This document shows, in pieces, positions 1 through 9,512 of a stretch of 38,067 bases of DNA. The translations under genes were made by a program, and so were the position numbers. The stretch is from NCBI GenBank assembly GCA_030765525.1, contig JAVCCK010000037.1:1-38067 (forward strand), read 5' to 3'. The notes beneath the pieces were generated by a model. The model was not told the origin of the DNA, did not search any database, and saw only the letters and a program-made list of their open reading frames with translations. Position 1 is the stretch's first letter. Every line of letters starts with the position of its first letter. The DNA comes from Candidatus Lernaella stagnicola (GTDB lineage: Bacteria > Lernaellota > Lernaellaia > Lernaellales > Lernaellaceae).

Positions 1-1
1 C

Positions 2-277
2 CTGGGCGGCGCGTTGGGTCTGCCGACGCACGGACGTGATATCACGGCTCCTGGCGATCCGCAGGACGGCGAAGGCACGAACCCGGAAGACGGCGTGTTT
101 GTCGGGTTGAATATTACTCCGACGGACGCCGGCATAACGATTACGGCCACGGCCGAGGGCGGCGAAGAGTCGGCGTTCCTGCCGCGCGTCGTAGCCGACA
201 GCGTGATCATTCAGAACGTCTATTTTGCCAAAGATGAGTTCACCAGCACTCCGCAAGGCGGCTGGTGCACCGAATAG
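2..277 (+). CDS. 3' end of an unrecognised, probably exported protein (partial)
   Basis: The reading frame is open from the left edge of the window and closes at TAG 275-277, so only the last 91 codons are present. The fragment is rich in Gly, Thr, Asp and Glu, has short beta-prone stretches and ends in a Cys-Thr-Glu tail. That composition suits the C-terminus of a secreted or surface protein, but no family was recognised. It lies upstream of and co-directional with the DUF1302 gene, separated from it by a strong hairpin, so it is probably a separate transcription unit. Confidence 0.5.
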   Translation: MGGALGLPTHGRDITAPGDPQDGEGTNPEDGVFVGLNITPTDAGITITATAEGGEESAFLPRVVADSVIIQNVYFAKDEFTSTPQGGWCTE

Positions 278-319
278 ACGTGCAACGGTACAACGCCATA
301 ACAGATCGTAAGTGAGAAG

Positions 320-347
320 CGGGGAGCGGGCTTCGGCCCGTTCCCCG
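320..347 (+). terminator. Strong hairpin with TTCG loop, possible terminator
   Basis: Positions 320-331 and 336-347 pair over 12 bp (one G-U pair) around a TTCG tetraloop. It sits 42 nt after the stop codon of the upstream partial gene. There is no long U tract after the stem, so a Rho-independent terminator is likely but not certain. Confidence 0.5.
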
Positions 348-402
348 TATTGATGTAGGCGGCCCACGGGCCGTGAAACGTCCAAGGATTTCGGGGGAGA
401 GG

Positions 403-2058
403 ATGGCATCACTGCGTAACGTTTCGGTAGGCGCCCTAGTATTTGTATTACTGTTCGGCAGCGTGGTGTGGGCGCAGGATGACGAGAGTTCTTTTTCGTT
501 AAACGGGTACATTCAGACGCAATTCGGCGTGTTCGTTTCGCAATACGAGAACAAGCGAGACGAAGACGGCTTCCCGAAAGAGCACGGGGGCTTCTACGGC
601 CAGGCGTCGATGTTCCGCAATACGCTGCAACTGGAATCGACGTGGCAGCCCTTTGAGCAAGTCGCCGTATTCGCAATGTTCCGCGGCGTACGTTCGGCGA
701 GTTTGCTGGCCGACCGGTTTGCCCAGTTCCCGGAGTTGTTTGCCGATACCTCGTGGAATTACGACCCGAACGTGCAGCGCGAAAAGCGGATGCATGTATG
801 GGATAAGTATTACAACGAGGCCGAATTCCGCGAACTGTATGTCGACGTCTATCCGACCGATTGGTGGAGCCTGCGCCTGGGTCGCCAGCAGGTCGCGTGG
901 GGTGAGTCGGCTAACGCCCGTTTGCTTGACGTGATCAACCCGATTGACTCGACGTGGCACGTGAGTATTTTCGAGGCGTTCGAGGAGCAGCGGATTCCGC
1001 TGTGGATGGGCAAGACGCTCTTCGACATCGCCCCGATCAGCGCAAGCATTGAGGGCGTTTTCGTGCCCTTGATCGACGATCCGGAAGACACGGTAACCGT
1101 ACCGCTGACCTTCGTCGGCGCCTGGGGTTTGCCGGTTACGCAGAAGAACGATTTTCAGTCGAATCTGAAAATTGTGCGTAAGACCTTGCTATATCCGGAA
1201 AACGATCTTACCGACTCGCGCTACGGCTTGCGATGGAAGCACATTATCGGCCCGTTCACCTATACCTTAGTGTATTACCACGGCCACAACATGTCGCCGC
1301 CGATTCAAAAATACGCCGAGCAGACAAAGAATCCCAACGCCGAAGGCTTCCGTGAAGTGGAAGTCTTTCTCGATTTTCCGAAGCAGGAGCATTATGGCTT
1401 GTCGTGGGAATGGGTGATGCCCCAGCCGGTCAGCACGGTGCTCCGTTTCGAAGGAACCTTCCTGCCGGGCCGGTATTATCCGGTTAACTCCTTCCTGGCG
1501 CCGGGCACAATGACCAGCCCGCGGCGCCGCGGTGGTTGGTTTCAATCGCCGACCAACGCGGACAAGCTACGGGCCGATTTCCACCGCGAACGGAAAGACA
1601 CCTACAACTACGGTCTCACCTTGCTGCGGCCGAATCAAATTCGCTGGCTCAATCCGACAAGCTCAATCATCGTTCAGGCGCAGTTTATCCAAACCGTTAT
1701 TCCCGGTGGCGCGCAGATTAAAGAGGAATTTGCTGACGGTACAAAAGAAGAGAACGAGGATTGGTTCGTCACGGCCATTACCGGATACGACTCATCGAAA
1801 ATCTCGGAGATCCAGACAATTTACGCCTTCGGCATCCTGACCAGCTATGCCCACGGTCTGGTGTCGCCGTTTATTGTCGGGGTTTACGACGAGAATTCGA
1901 AGTCCGGTATTTTGTCGACGTCGCTTAATTTCACTCTCGGTAATAGCTGGCGTATCAAGGCAGCCTACAACGCCATCGAGGGCGAGCACCCTTATAAGGG
2001 CCTGGGCCTATTCCGGGATCGCGACGAAGTCAATGTCCGCGTGCGGTACCAATTTTAG
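403..2058 (+). CDS. DUF1302 family outer-membrane beta-barrel protein
   Basis: The protein has 551 residues from ATG 403, which follows a GGGGGAGAGG ribosome-binding site. This start gives a clean signal peptide ending near VVWAQ (residues 1-25); an upstream in-frame GTG at 373 would bury it. The region reading LGRQQVAWGES, then DVINPID, then RIPLWM is the hallmark spacing of DUF1302 (PF06980). The rest is beta-strand-like with alternating aromatics and ends in Phe (VRVRYQF), as outer-membrane barrels do. It is first in a cassette with a DUF1329 protein, a YCF48-like protein and an RND exporter, a set that recurs in other Gram-negative genomes. The likely role is as the outer-membrane part of an exporter for a hydrophobic substrate; the substrate cannot be inferred. 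Confidence 0.85.
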   Translation: MASLRNVSVGALVFVLLFGSVVWAQDDESSFSLNGYIQTQFGVFVSQYENKRDEDGFPKEHGGFYGQASMFRNTLQLESTWQPFEQVAVFAMFRGVRSASLLADRFAQFPELFADTSWNYDPNVQREKRMHVWDKYYNEAEFRELYVDVYPTDWWSLRLGRQQVAWGESANARLLDVINPIDSTWHVSIFEAFEEQRIPLWMGKTLFDIAPISASIEGVFVPLIDDPEDTVTVPLTFVGAWGLPVTQKNDFQSNLKIVRKTLLYPENDLTDSRYGLRWKHIIGPFTYTLVYYHGHNMSPPIQKYAEQTKNPNAEGFREVEVFLDFPKQEHYGLSWEWVMPQPVSTVLRFEGTFLPGRYYPVNSFLAPGTMTSPRRRGGWFQSPTNADKLRADFHRERKDTYNYGLTLLRPNQIRWLNPTSSIIVQAQFIQTVIPGGAQIKEEFADGTKEENEDWFVTAITGYDSSKISEIQTIYAFGILTSYAHGLVSPFIVGVYDENSKSGILSTSLNFTLGNSWRIKAAYNAIEGEHPYKGLGLFRDRDEVNVRVRYQF

Positions 2059-2090
2059 ACAATCATAGCGGAACGCTTGGAGGAGTAGAC

Positions 2091-3365
2091 ATGTCGAGGA
2101 AAACATTCGCATTCATCGTCGTCGCGGCGATGTTACTTGCCGTCCCGGTTTTGGTTACCGGCGGTGCCATCACACGCGGCAATTGGGGTAGTTCGGTGGG
2201 ATTCGCCGTGGACAAGAATCCAGCCGGTTTCCAACCGAATCAGGTCATCGACGCGTCGAATATCGGTCCGGTGGAAAAGCTGCTGCCGCCGTCTATCGTC
2301 TTGCTGGCCAAAAAGTACAAGTACAAGTTGTGGACGAAAAACTACGAAGCCTACGTGCCGTCCAACAGCTACATTGCGGCCACCAACAAATATCTTGGAC
2401 AACCGCAGGCAATCGACGTGGGAGCGAGCGCCCGGAAGAAGGGGCTGAAAAGCTACAACGCCGGGTTGCCGTTCCCGAATCCGAAGAACGGATACGAAGT
2501 TTCCTGGAACTACACTTACAACTACCTCGGCGACGATGCGGCGAACGAATTCGGCGTGTACTGGATCAACGCCAAACGCGGCGTCGAGCGCAGCGAGGAA
2601 TGGACGTGGGACTACATCGCCCGCTCCATGTTCCGGACGGACATCGCGCCGAAACCGCATATTCCCGAGGCGGCGGCGAAAAACATCCAATACTATTCAA
2701 TGACCACCTGCCTGAAACCCTTCGACAAGAAAGGCTTCACGGCCCTGTATTGGCGTTATGTAGAGCCGAAGGATCAAGACGGCTACATTTACAATCCGGC
2801 GCAACGCCGCCCAATTCGTTTTTCCTTCGGCACCCGCGGTGACGCCTGGAACAACACCGACCTCCTGTACGAAGACGTGCGCGGTTACATGGGCTATCCC
2901 GAGTGGATGAAATGGAAAATTCTCGCCAAAGGGACCTTCCTGGCGCCGATGAACTCCGAGATCCCGCACGGCCGCCAGGCGGTGAAACAGGTGTTCGATT
3001 TCGACAATGCGCCCTATTGGAACTTCAAAGCGAAATACGAACCACGTCCCATGTACGTGTTGGAAGTAATACCGAAATTCCGGGACTACCCGTACAGCAA
3101 GATGATCTTCTACGTCGACGCGGAATCCTATTTCATCCTGTACAAGGAAGCGTACGACAAAAAGGGACAGCTCTGGAAAATTCTGATCAACGCTTGGAAC
3201 AAGTCGCCGAATGCCGCGTCGCAACCCGCCGATATCGGGACCTCGGTCGTGATCGATTTGCAGGGCGAGCACGCGACGGCGTTCGGTTGGTTCAAGTCGA
3301 AGGTGAACGTCGGTCTGAAACCGTCCCAATTCACCTTGGCCAATCTGCGCAAGAACGCCCGGTAA
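2091..3365 (+). CDS. DUF1329 family exported protein
   Basis: The protein has 424 residues and starts at ATG 2091, 8 nt after a strong GGAGGAG site and 32 nt after the preceding stop. An N-terminal hydrophobic segment (about residues 6-24) is a probable signal peptide. The central part, with the NPAQRRPIRF motif and following Tyr-, Trp- and Arg-rich segments, matches DUF1329 (PF07044), a family with a LolB/LppX-like fold that is nearly always beside DUF1302. The neighbours suggest a periplasmic carrier passing a hydrophobic ligand between the inner-membrane RND pump and the DUF1302 barrel. That role is inferred from the family and gene order, not from a visible binding site. Confidence 0.85.
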   Translation: MSRKTFAFIVVAAMLLAVPVLVTGGAITRGNWGSSVGFAVDKNPAGFQPNQVIDASNIGPVEKLLPPSIVLLAKKYKYKLWTKNYEAYVPSNSYIAATNKYLGQPQAIDVGASARKKGLKSYNAGLPFPNPKNGYEVSWNYTYNYLGDDAANEFGVYWINAKRGVERSEEWTWDYIARSMFRTDIAPKPHIPEAAAKNIQYYSMTTCLKPFDKKGFTALYWRYVEPKDQDGYIYNPAQRRPIRFSFGTRGDAWNNTDLLYEDVRGYMGYPEWMKWKILAKGTFLAPMNSEIPHGRQAVKQVFDFDNAPYWNFKAKYEPRPMYVLEVIPKFRDYPYSKMIFYVDAESYFILYKEAYDKKGQLWKILINAWNKSPNAASQPADIGTSVVIDLQGEHATAFGWFKSKVNVGLKPSQFTLANLRKNAR

Positions 3366-3484
3366 CCGCCGGTTGAATTCAAAGGCGGGGCGGCCGGCCG
3401 GTCGTCCCGTCATCCGATAGCAACTGACGAAAGGGCGCGGCTTACCGTGCCCGTTTGTGCATTTTGTCAAAGGAGATGAACGGA

Positions 3485-4510
3485 ATGAAATTCCGACTCG
3501 GCTTGTGCCTGGTTGTCGCCGGTGTTTCCCTCGCGATACTCGGCGGGGCGACGGGTGTCGTATTCGCGCTCACCAACGGCGATTGCCCGACGCTTGCGTA
3601 CCGTGACCGCCTCTTCGACGCGACGTTCGCTACCGAAGACCAGGGATGGGTGGTTGGCTATCCGGGCATCGTGCTCACCACGCCCGACGGTGGCAAATCA
3701 TGGAAACGAGCCTGTGACCTTTCCGAGCAAGCCTTGTTTGCGGTGGATTTCCTAGACGCGGACCACGGTTGGATTGTGGGACGCGCCGGCAAAGTCATTT
3801 CGACGGCTGACGGTGGAGGAAACTGGTTCAAACACGACGCCGTGTGCGAGGAACCGCTTTTCGACGTTGATTTCGTCGATTCACAGCATGGCTGGGCCGT
3901 GGGCAATTTCGGGCGTGTGATTCGCACGGTGGATGGCGGCAAGACGTGGATTAAGGAAATTCTCGAGCCCATGGCCAACGCCTCCATCAACGCGCTGTAT
4001 ATGCACGACGCGCAAAACGGCTTTCTTGTCGGCGAGTATCCGGCGTGGGAAGCGGCGCTGGATGAGGACGTGTCGGCCGATACGCTGAGCAACATGTTCC
4101 GCACGCACGATGGTGGTGCGACCTGGGAAATCGTCCAGGTGGGAACGCACTTCGCGCTCTACGATATCGTTTTCCGCGACGCGCAGCATGGTTGGGCGGT
4201 GGGCACGAAGGGTACGCTGGTGCGCACGGTCGACGGCGGCGAGACGTGGGAGAAAATCGCGACAGGCACCGAGGTGAACCTGTTTAAAGCGGCTGTCGCG
4301 CCGGATGCGGTCTATGCCGTGGGCGTGGCGGGCGTCGTGCTCAAAATCGTTGGCGACAAGGTGGAGATCATTGACTTGAAGGCCTATTCGTGGCTGGCTT
4401 CCGCGGCGTTCTCACCCAAGGGTAACGGTATCATCATCGGCGGGCGTGGCACTTTGTTTTTCAAAGAAGAAGCCGGCGCGGATTGGAAACGATTGCCGTT
4501 TAGTATCTGA
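3485..4510 (+). CDS. YCF48/BNR-type beta-propeller exported protein
   Basis: The protein has 341 residues from ATG 3485, which is 9 nt after AAGGAG. A TTG at 3455 in the same frame has no ribosome-binding site. Residues 1-28 form a signal peptide. The mature part repeats the blade motif with GW-VG followed by T-DGG-W; DGGKSW, DGGGNW, DGGKTW, DGGATW and DGGETW are all visible, as in YCF48/HCF136 propellers (PF14870). In photosynthetic organisms YCF48 helps assemble photosystem II. Here there is no photosynthesis gene, and the gene sits between the DUF1329 and RND genes. A periplasmic scaffold or assembly factor for that envelope complex is the sensible reading. Confidence 0.82.
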   Translation: MKFRLGLCLVVAGVSLAILGGATGVVFALTNGDCPTLAYRDRLFDATFATEDQGWVVGYPGIVLTTPDGGKSWKRACDLSEQALFAVDFLDADHGWIVGRAGKVISTADGGGNWFKHDAVCEEPLFDVDFVDSQHGWAVGNFGRVIRTVDGGKTWIKEILEPMANASINALYMHDAQNGFLVGEYPAWEAALDEDVSADTLSNMFRTHDGGATWEIVQVGTHFALYDIVFRDAQHGWAVGTKGTLVRTVDGGETWEKIATGTEVNLFKAAVAPDAVYAVGVAGVVLKIVGDKVEIIDLKAYSWLASAAFSPKGNGIIIGGRGTLFFKEEAGADWKRLPFSI

Positions 4511-4575
4511 TTTTTCCGGGGGCGTCGGGAGCGCATTAACGCGCTTTGTGCCGCGGCCGTAATAAAGGGACAGTG

Positions 4576-7122
4576 ATGAAAGAGGGTAGTTGGATTACGA
4601 AATCCGGGCGTCTGGTGATTCGCTATCGATATGCGACGCTCGCGATCATTCTATTGTTGACGGCTTTCTTCGGTTATCAGGCGACAAAGGTCGAGTTGAA
4701 AACACCGACGATCGACCTGTTTCCCAAGGATCACGAGTACGTCCAAACCTATGTCGAGTACGAGGAAGTGTTCGGCGGCGCGAACGTATGTCTGATTGCT
4801 TTGACGGTCGAACAGGGCGATGTGTTCAACACCGAAACCTTTGCCAAGATTCGTGATTTTACGAAGGCGTTGGAGTTGTTGCCCGCGGTTAACAACTACC
4901 AGGTGCTCTCGATCGCGCAGCGCAAGATCAAGAAAACCTATTTGGAGGAATCCGAGGGTCTCGCGCACCACAAGTCCGAACCCATTATGTGGCCGAATAT
5001 TCCGAAGACCGCGGAAGAGATCGCGCAAGTTAAGCACGATATTTACACCACCGGTCGCTTGCACGGCACCTTGGTGTCGCTGGACGACAAGGCCGCGCTG
5101 ATCGCCGCCGGCTTCCTGGATTTTGGGTTGGTGAATCCCGCCGAATCGTTGCGCCAGATTATGCAACGGGTGGCGGAAGTGGAGGAACGTGATCCGGAAG
5201 AGAGCCTGCGCAATCTTCAGGCCGCCATCGAAGGGCAGCCCTTCACGCTCGACGACACGCTTTACGGCGCCATTTTGAAGATTGCCCAAAGCGTCGAAGA
5301 CGACAATACGAAGGTTCATATGATCGGCCGGCCGATTCTCCTTGGCGTGGTCGAAAAGAATTTCAACCAGCTTTATTGGATCTTCTTCCTGACCATCGCC
5401 TCGATCATCTTCGTGCTCTTCTTGTACTTCCGCGACTTGCGCGGCGTGCTCGTGCCGGTCGTAACGATGCTGATCTCGGCTTGCTGGGGGCTGGGCATCC
5501 TGGGCCTGATCGGCTCGCACTTCAATCCACTGGTGATTGTCGTTCCCTTTGTCATCAGCGCGCGAGCGCTATCGCACTCGGTGCAGTTGATCGAACGATT
5601 TATGGAGGAATACCGCAACCGACGAGACCGCTCCGAGGCGGCCGTGGCCACGTACGCGGGCTTGTTCAAGCCGGGTATGCTTTCGATCATCACCGACGCC
5701 GCCGGCGTGTTCATCGTCATCCTGACGCCGATCCCACTTATGGAAAAGCTGGCCATCATGGGCGGCTTCTGGGTACTTTCGATCATCGTCTCCGACATGA
5801 TTTTCAACCCTGTGGTTCTTTCCATTTTGCCGCCGCCGTCGCTTGAAAGCCTGGAGAAGACAGGTTGGCAGGATCGGCTGCTGGCGAAAGTGGGAGAGAT
5901 TACCCAAAGTCGGGCTCGCGTCCCGATTTTGATCGGTACCGCCGTTGTGTTTTTCGTCGGCCTGTTTTTCGCCCGCAATTTGGTGATCGGCGATGTGCAT
6001 CCCGGCACGCCCTTGCTGTGGCCGGACTCGGTGTACAACCAAGATACCAGTGCGGTCGGCGATAAATTCGGCAATACGGAATCGCTGTCGATTATTCTGG
6101 AGGGCATCGGGAAAAACGCCATCAAGAATCCGAAGGTGTTACGCGTGGCCGAGGGGCTGCAACGCCACCTCGAAGAACTGGACGAGGTGCATTCGACCAG
6201 TTCAATTGCCGACTTGTTGCCGGAAATCACGCGCATCATGCACAGCGACAATCCGAAATGGGAGTTGATTCCCGAAGACCCGCGAGAGGCCGGACTGTAT
6301 CTGGAAATCCTCTTTTCCGGCGTTGAGCCCGGCGATCTGGCGCGTTACATCACCAACGATTTTAAGGACGGCAACATCGCCGTCAATCTGCGCGATCACA
6401 AGGGCGAAACGTTGCGTGCCGTGGTCGCCGCCGCCAAGGAATACATCGCGAATAATCCGATGATCGACGAAAACTACGAGCCCGACGAAATGGAGAAGGA
6501 GCGAATCGCGAAGCAGGGCGGCAATCCCAAAGAAGTGGCGCGCTTCCGGCTCGCCGGCAACTATGGCGGGTTGCTCGCGGCGATCAACGAGGCGATCGTC
6601 CGTTCCGAGGCGAAGGTGACGATTCTCGCCTTCACGATCGTTTTCGTCATGTGTCTCTTCGCTTATCGCAGCGCCCTGGCGGGCGTCCTGTTTATGATCC
6701 CCATTGCGTTGTCGAACTACCTTACCTACGCGCTGATGGGTGCGCTGGGCATCGGATTGGACGTCAATACCCTACCGGTTGTCGCCTTGGGGGTCGGCCT
6801 CGGCGTGGATTACGGCTTATACGTCGTGGGCCGCCTTGAGGAGGAGTTCATCAAGAGCGGCGGCGATTGGGGCGTAGCAACGGCTCGTTCGATCTCGACG
6901 GCCGGTAAGGCGGTCTTGTTTACGGCCACGACCATGGTGGCGGGCATCATCTTCTGGATGTTCAGCTTCCTGCGCTTCCAGGCGGAGATGGGAATCTTGC
7001 TGGCTTTCTGGATGATCATTTCGATGATCGGCGGGCTGCTGTTGTTGCCGATCCTCGTTTACATGATCAAACCGAATTTCATCGCCAAGTCGCTGCACAG
7101 AGGTCCGACCGTGGGGGCTTAA
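4576..7122 (+). CDS. MMPL/RND superfamily exporter
   Basis: The protein has 848 residues from ATG 4576, preceded by AAAGGGA. It shows the RND layout: TM1 near residues 20-37, a large periplasmic loop to about 260, TM2-6 at about 264-415, TM7 near 447-465, a second loop, and TM8-12 from about 679 to the end. The second half carries GVGLGVDYGLY in a membrane helix, with Asp745 as the expected proton-relay residue. The equivalent site of the first half reads SARALSHSV and has no Asp. It belongs to the MMPL (PF03176) group of lipid and hydrophobe exporters. It is last in the cassette, and its TAA shares the TTAA at 7119-7122 with the stop of the convergent gene. Confidence 0.88.
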   Translation: MKEGSWITKSGRLVIRYRYATLAIILLLTAFFGYQATKVELKTPTIDLFPKDHEYVQTYVEYEEVFGGANVCLIALTVEQGDVFNTETFAKIRDFTKALELLPAVNNYQVLSIAQRKIKKTYLEESEGLAHHKSEPIMWPNIPKTAEEIAQVKHDIYTTGRLHGTLVSLDDKAALIAAGFLDFGLVNPAESLRQIMQRVAEVEERDPEESLRNLQAAIEGQPFTLDDTLYGAILKIAQSVEDDNTKVHMIGRPILLGVVEKNFNQLYWIFFLTIASIIFVLFLYFRDLRGVLVPVVTMLISACWGLGILGLIGSHFNPLVIVVPFVISARALSHSVQLIERFMEEYRNRRDRSEAAVATYAGLFKPGMLSIITDAAGVFIVILTPIPLMEKLAIMGGFWVLSIIVSDMIFNPVVLSILPPPSLESLEKTGWQDRLLAKVGEITQSRARVPILIGTAVVFFVGLFFARNLVIGDVHPGTPLLWPDSVYNQDTSAVGDKFGNTESLSIILEGIGKNAIKNPKVLRVAEGLQRHLEELDEVHSTSSIADLLPEITRIMHSDNPKWELIPEDPREAGLYLEILFSGVEPGDLARYITNDFKDGNIAVNLRDHKGETLRAVVAAAKEYIANNPMIDENYEPDEMEKERIAKQGGNPKEVARFRLAGNYGGLLAAINEAIVRSEAKVTILAFTIVFVMCLFAYRSALAGVLFMIPIALSNYLTYALMGALGIGLDVNTLPVVALGVGLGVDYGLYVVGRLEEEFIKSGGDWGVATARSISTAGKAVLFTATTMVAGIIFWMFSFLRFQAEMGILLAFWMIISMIGGLLLLPILVYMIKPNFIAKSLHRGPTVGA

Positions 7123-9362
7123 GGCGAGTAGTCGAGATAACTTCCGTCAACCCAATTCGACCCGGTAACCGTTCCGGAAGCCGGGTCGATTCTTATCCAG
7201 GCGAGCGCGGCGTCCGACGATATCGTGCCGAAACCCTCGATCGCCAGCGTGTACGGTGTCTGCTCGGCCGCGATCACCGCATCCAGGAAATCAAGACCGG
7301 CGATGGTGTAAGCCAGGCGCGTATCGTCACCGCCCGCTGTTACCGTGGGCGGTGCGAGTTCGTCCGTGCCCGGTGCAAACACGGCTAAGAAGTTTGCCGC
7401 GTCGGTTTGCGTGTGGGCCTGAAGTACCGAGTGCGTGTGGTACTCGTAATGAGCGTAGCCGTGCTCGTTTTCCGCTTCCGTCAACGCCGCTTCCGGTCGC
7501 GCTTGCACGTGGATGTTCATCAACGCCTGCGGTCGATCCACGACAGCGCCGTCGCCGGTCAGCGTAAAGACACCGTCGGTGTCGCCGCCGGCCAGGGTAT
7601 GGGCTTGCCACGTGTAGTCACGCGTATAAAAGGACGCGATGCGGTCGCTGATCACGAAGTACTCTTCCCCGATCAATAACAACCACCTCTCTACGTCGGT
7701 CAAGGCGTAAGACGACTCGACACGCGTGGCTCGGAAGGGCGGTTCGTCGACGAAATCCGTCAGGTACGCGTCAGTGTCGGCCAACAAGTAAAACAACCCG
7801 TTGAAAGGCCCGGCGCCGTCGGCGAGGATCAAGTTGTGATTGTCGGCGAAGCAAACCCGCGATCGATCCGACCAGCCGATATAACCGGAGTCGATGACGA
7901 AATACTCGCCCAGCGCATGCAGCATGAAGCTGGTGGCGTCGGCCTGTTCGTGGCCGATTCCCGACAGTCGCGCGATGCCGTGTTCCCCGTTTAGCAGGCC
8001 GAAAAACGCGTCGCCGTCCCAGCCGGAGCGCAGTATGTTCTGACCCGCTTCGGGCATCGCCACGCTGTGGTAAGGCGGTAGTTCAGAGGCGGGCAGGGCG
8101 TCGAGAAACGGCAGTTCGAAAATTGCCAACGCCGAAACCGTGTCGGTGCAATCACCGCTTTGCTCAACATGCCAGGCGAAATCGGGGCGGTTGGCGAAGC
8201 GGGCGAGCGCACTGGAATAGCCGCAGCCGAGGTTGCTGTCGTCCAACGGCGCGTTCTTGCCGCCGGGCATGTTCACCGCAAAACGCCAGTCGAGGATTTG
8301 CTGTAAGCGCGGATCCGTGAGGGGATCGGCGACTTCCTGCACCGTCGGGAAACAGGGGACCTGGAGGCGCGCGCGGCAAACCGTGCGATAGGGCAGTGCC
8401 TCGCCTTGTGCGACGTTGTGGTAGATCACCGCGAAGGGCAGGAAAGTCACGATGGTGTAATCGAGGTAGCTGGGGCCTTCGGCCTGCCCGCCGCCGGGCG
8501 GCATTTGGAACTCGAACAGCACCCACGGCACCGTGCTGAGACCCAAATTGACATACTTGGCCGATTCGGGGACGTCGTTGAATGTCATACCGGTTACGGC
8601 TAAGCCCGAGGTCAATTTAATTACGTGGTTGTTCGGCGTGAACATGGCGATCGGGATCGTGACGTACATGTCGTACAGAATTGCCACGTAATCCAGAATC
8701 GCGTTGCGCATGCGGTCGGCGTCTTCGGCGTCGATCAAATCGAAGCCCACCAGCAAATCGTAGGCGAGGCAATGGTGGATCAACGCCGTACTACCGTGGA
8801 TCGTGCCCTGGTCCCATTCACCCAGCGACCACATCCAGATGTCGAAATACAGTGACGCGGTGATCTCCACCGCCTTGGCTGCGGCGGCTGCATCGTCATT
8901 TACCAGCGCCGAAAGAGCGGCGGCCGAAGCGGTATAGCCGTTGGTTTCGTCGTAAGAAAAATCGTAGGCGTCGGGATCTTGGATGATGGGGTCGCGGCGC
9001 GCATATCCCGCAACGCGCGAAAACAGGCGGGTCGCCTCGGGATCGCCCGCCAGAACACGATCTTTGACTGCCAGCCAACCGGCTTGATCGGTCACGAGAC
9101 GCGGGTGGCCGGACCACTTCGGGTGCCAAGCCGAAGCGTCGCCCGGATCCAGTGGATCGGTGCCCTCGCGCAGTTCGCGGAAATCCGTGATGCCGTCGCG
9201 GTCGCTATCCGGAGCGATGACGATGGGGTGCTGTGTCTGGGAAGCGGTCGCGGCGTGAAGCGACCAGTCCGTCGCGGCGCCCTGGTCCGGCGGCACGTCG
9301 CAGGCGTTAAGCGCGAGCGCGAGGAGCGCCAGCCAGATCATGTGCCGCCAAATCATCTTCAT
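7119..9362 (-). CDS. Lipoprotein with EF-hand-like loop and heparinase II/III-like domain
   Basis: The protein has 747 residues from the ATG at 9362-9360. The frame stays open upstream to 9611, but only this start gives a lipoprotein signal with lipobox LNAC (Cys21) and Asp at +2. Residues 52-63 read DSDRDGITDFRE, a perfect 12-position calcium loop of the EF-hand/thrombospondin-3 type. A long helical region follows, including NNHVIKLTSG, which fits the alpha/alpha toroid of polysaccharide lyases. From about residue 460, HEQADATSF (His471, Asp475) and IDSG resemble the heparinase II/III-like domain (PF07940). A surface or periplasmic enzyme acting on an acidic polysaccharide is likely. Substrate and activity are not shown, and the class can include non-lyase relatives. 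Confidence 0.75.
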   Translation of the reverse strand: MKMIWRHMIWLALLALALNACDVPPDQGAATDWSLHAATASQTQHPIVIAPDSDRDGITDFRELREGTDPLDPGDASAWHPKWSGHPRLVTDQAGWLAVKDRVLAGDPEATRLFSRVAGYARRDPIIQDPDAYDFSYDETNGYTASAAALSALVNDDAAAAAKAVEITASLYFDIWMWSLGEWDQGTIHGSTALIHHCLAYDLLVGFDLIDAEDADRMRNAILDYVAILYDMYVTIPIAMFTPNNHVIKLTSGLAVTGMTFNDVPESAKYVNLGLSTVPWVLFEFQMPPGGGQAEGPSYLDYTIVTFLPFAVIYHNVAQGEALPYRTVCRARLQVPCFPTVQEVADPLTDPRLQQILDWRFAVNMPGGKNAPLDDSNLGCGYSSALARFANRPDFAWHVEQSGDCTDTVSALAIFELPFLDALPASELPPYHSVAMPEAGQNILRSGWDGDAFFGLLNGEHGIARLSGIGHEQADATSFMLHALGEYFVIDSGYIGWSDRSRVCFADNHNLILADGAGPFNGLFYLLADTDAYLTDFVDEPPFRATRVESSYALTDVERWLLLIGEEYFVISDRIASFYTRDYTWQAHTLAGGDTDGVFTLTGDGAVVDRPQALMNIHVQARPEAALTEAENEHGYAHYEYHTHSVLQAHTQTDAANFLAVFAPGTDELAPPTVTAGGDDTRLAYTIAGLDFLDAVIAAEQTPYTLAIEGFGTISSDAALAWIRIDPASGTVTGSNWVDGSYLDYSP

Positions 9363-9512
9363 GTTTCCCCCAAGGAACACGGAAGTATAAACTGGCTTTC
9401 CGCAAGTTTCCAGCATCGCTGCTGCGGTATCCGTAACCTTCAAAAATTGGGGGCGCTGGACAGCGTTGCCAAATCGTGGCAAAGGAAGCGCACTCGACGG
9501 ACGGGAGGCGGT

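Noticed and set aside
3388-3410. GGCCGGCC-rich stretch as a terminator after the DUF1329 gene
   Set aside because: The arms do not pair well beyond the short central palindrome and there is no U tract.
3485-4510. YCF48-like gene as evidence for photosynthesis
   Set aside because: No photosystem or pigment genes are present, and YCF48-type propellers occur in many non-photosynthetic bacteria beside DUF1329/RND genes.
8979-9512. Upstream extension of the EamA frame
   Set aside because: The extra N-terminus overlaps the signal-peptide end of the lipoprotein gene on the other strand and is not hydrophobic or EamA-like.
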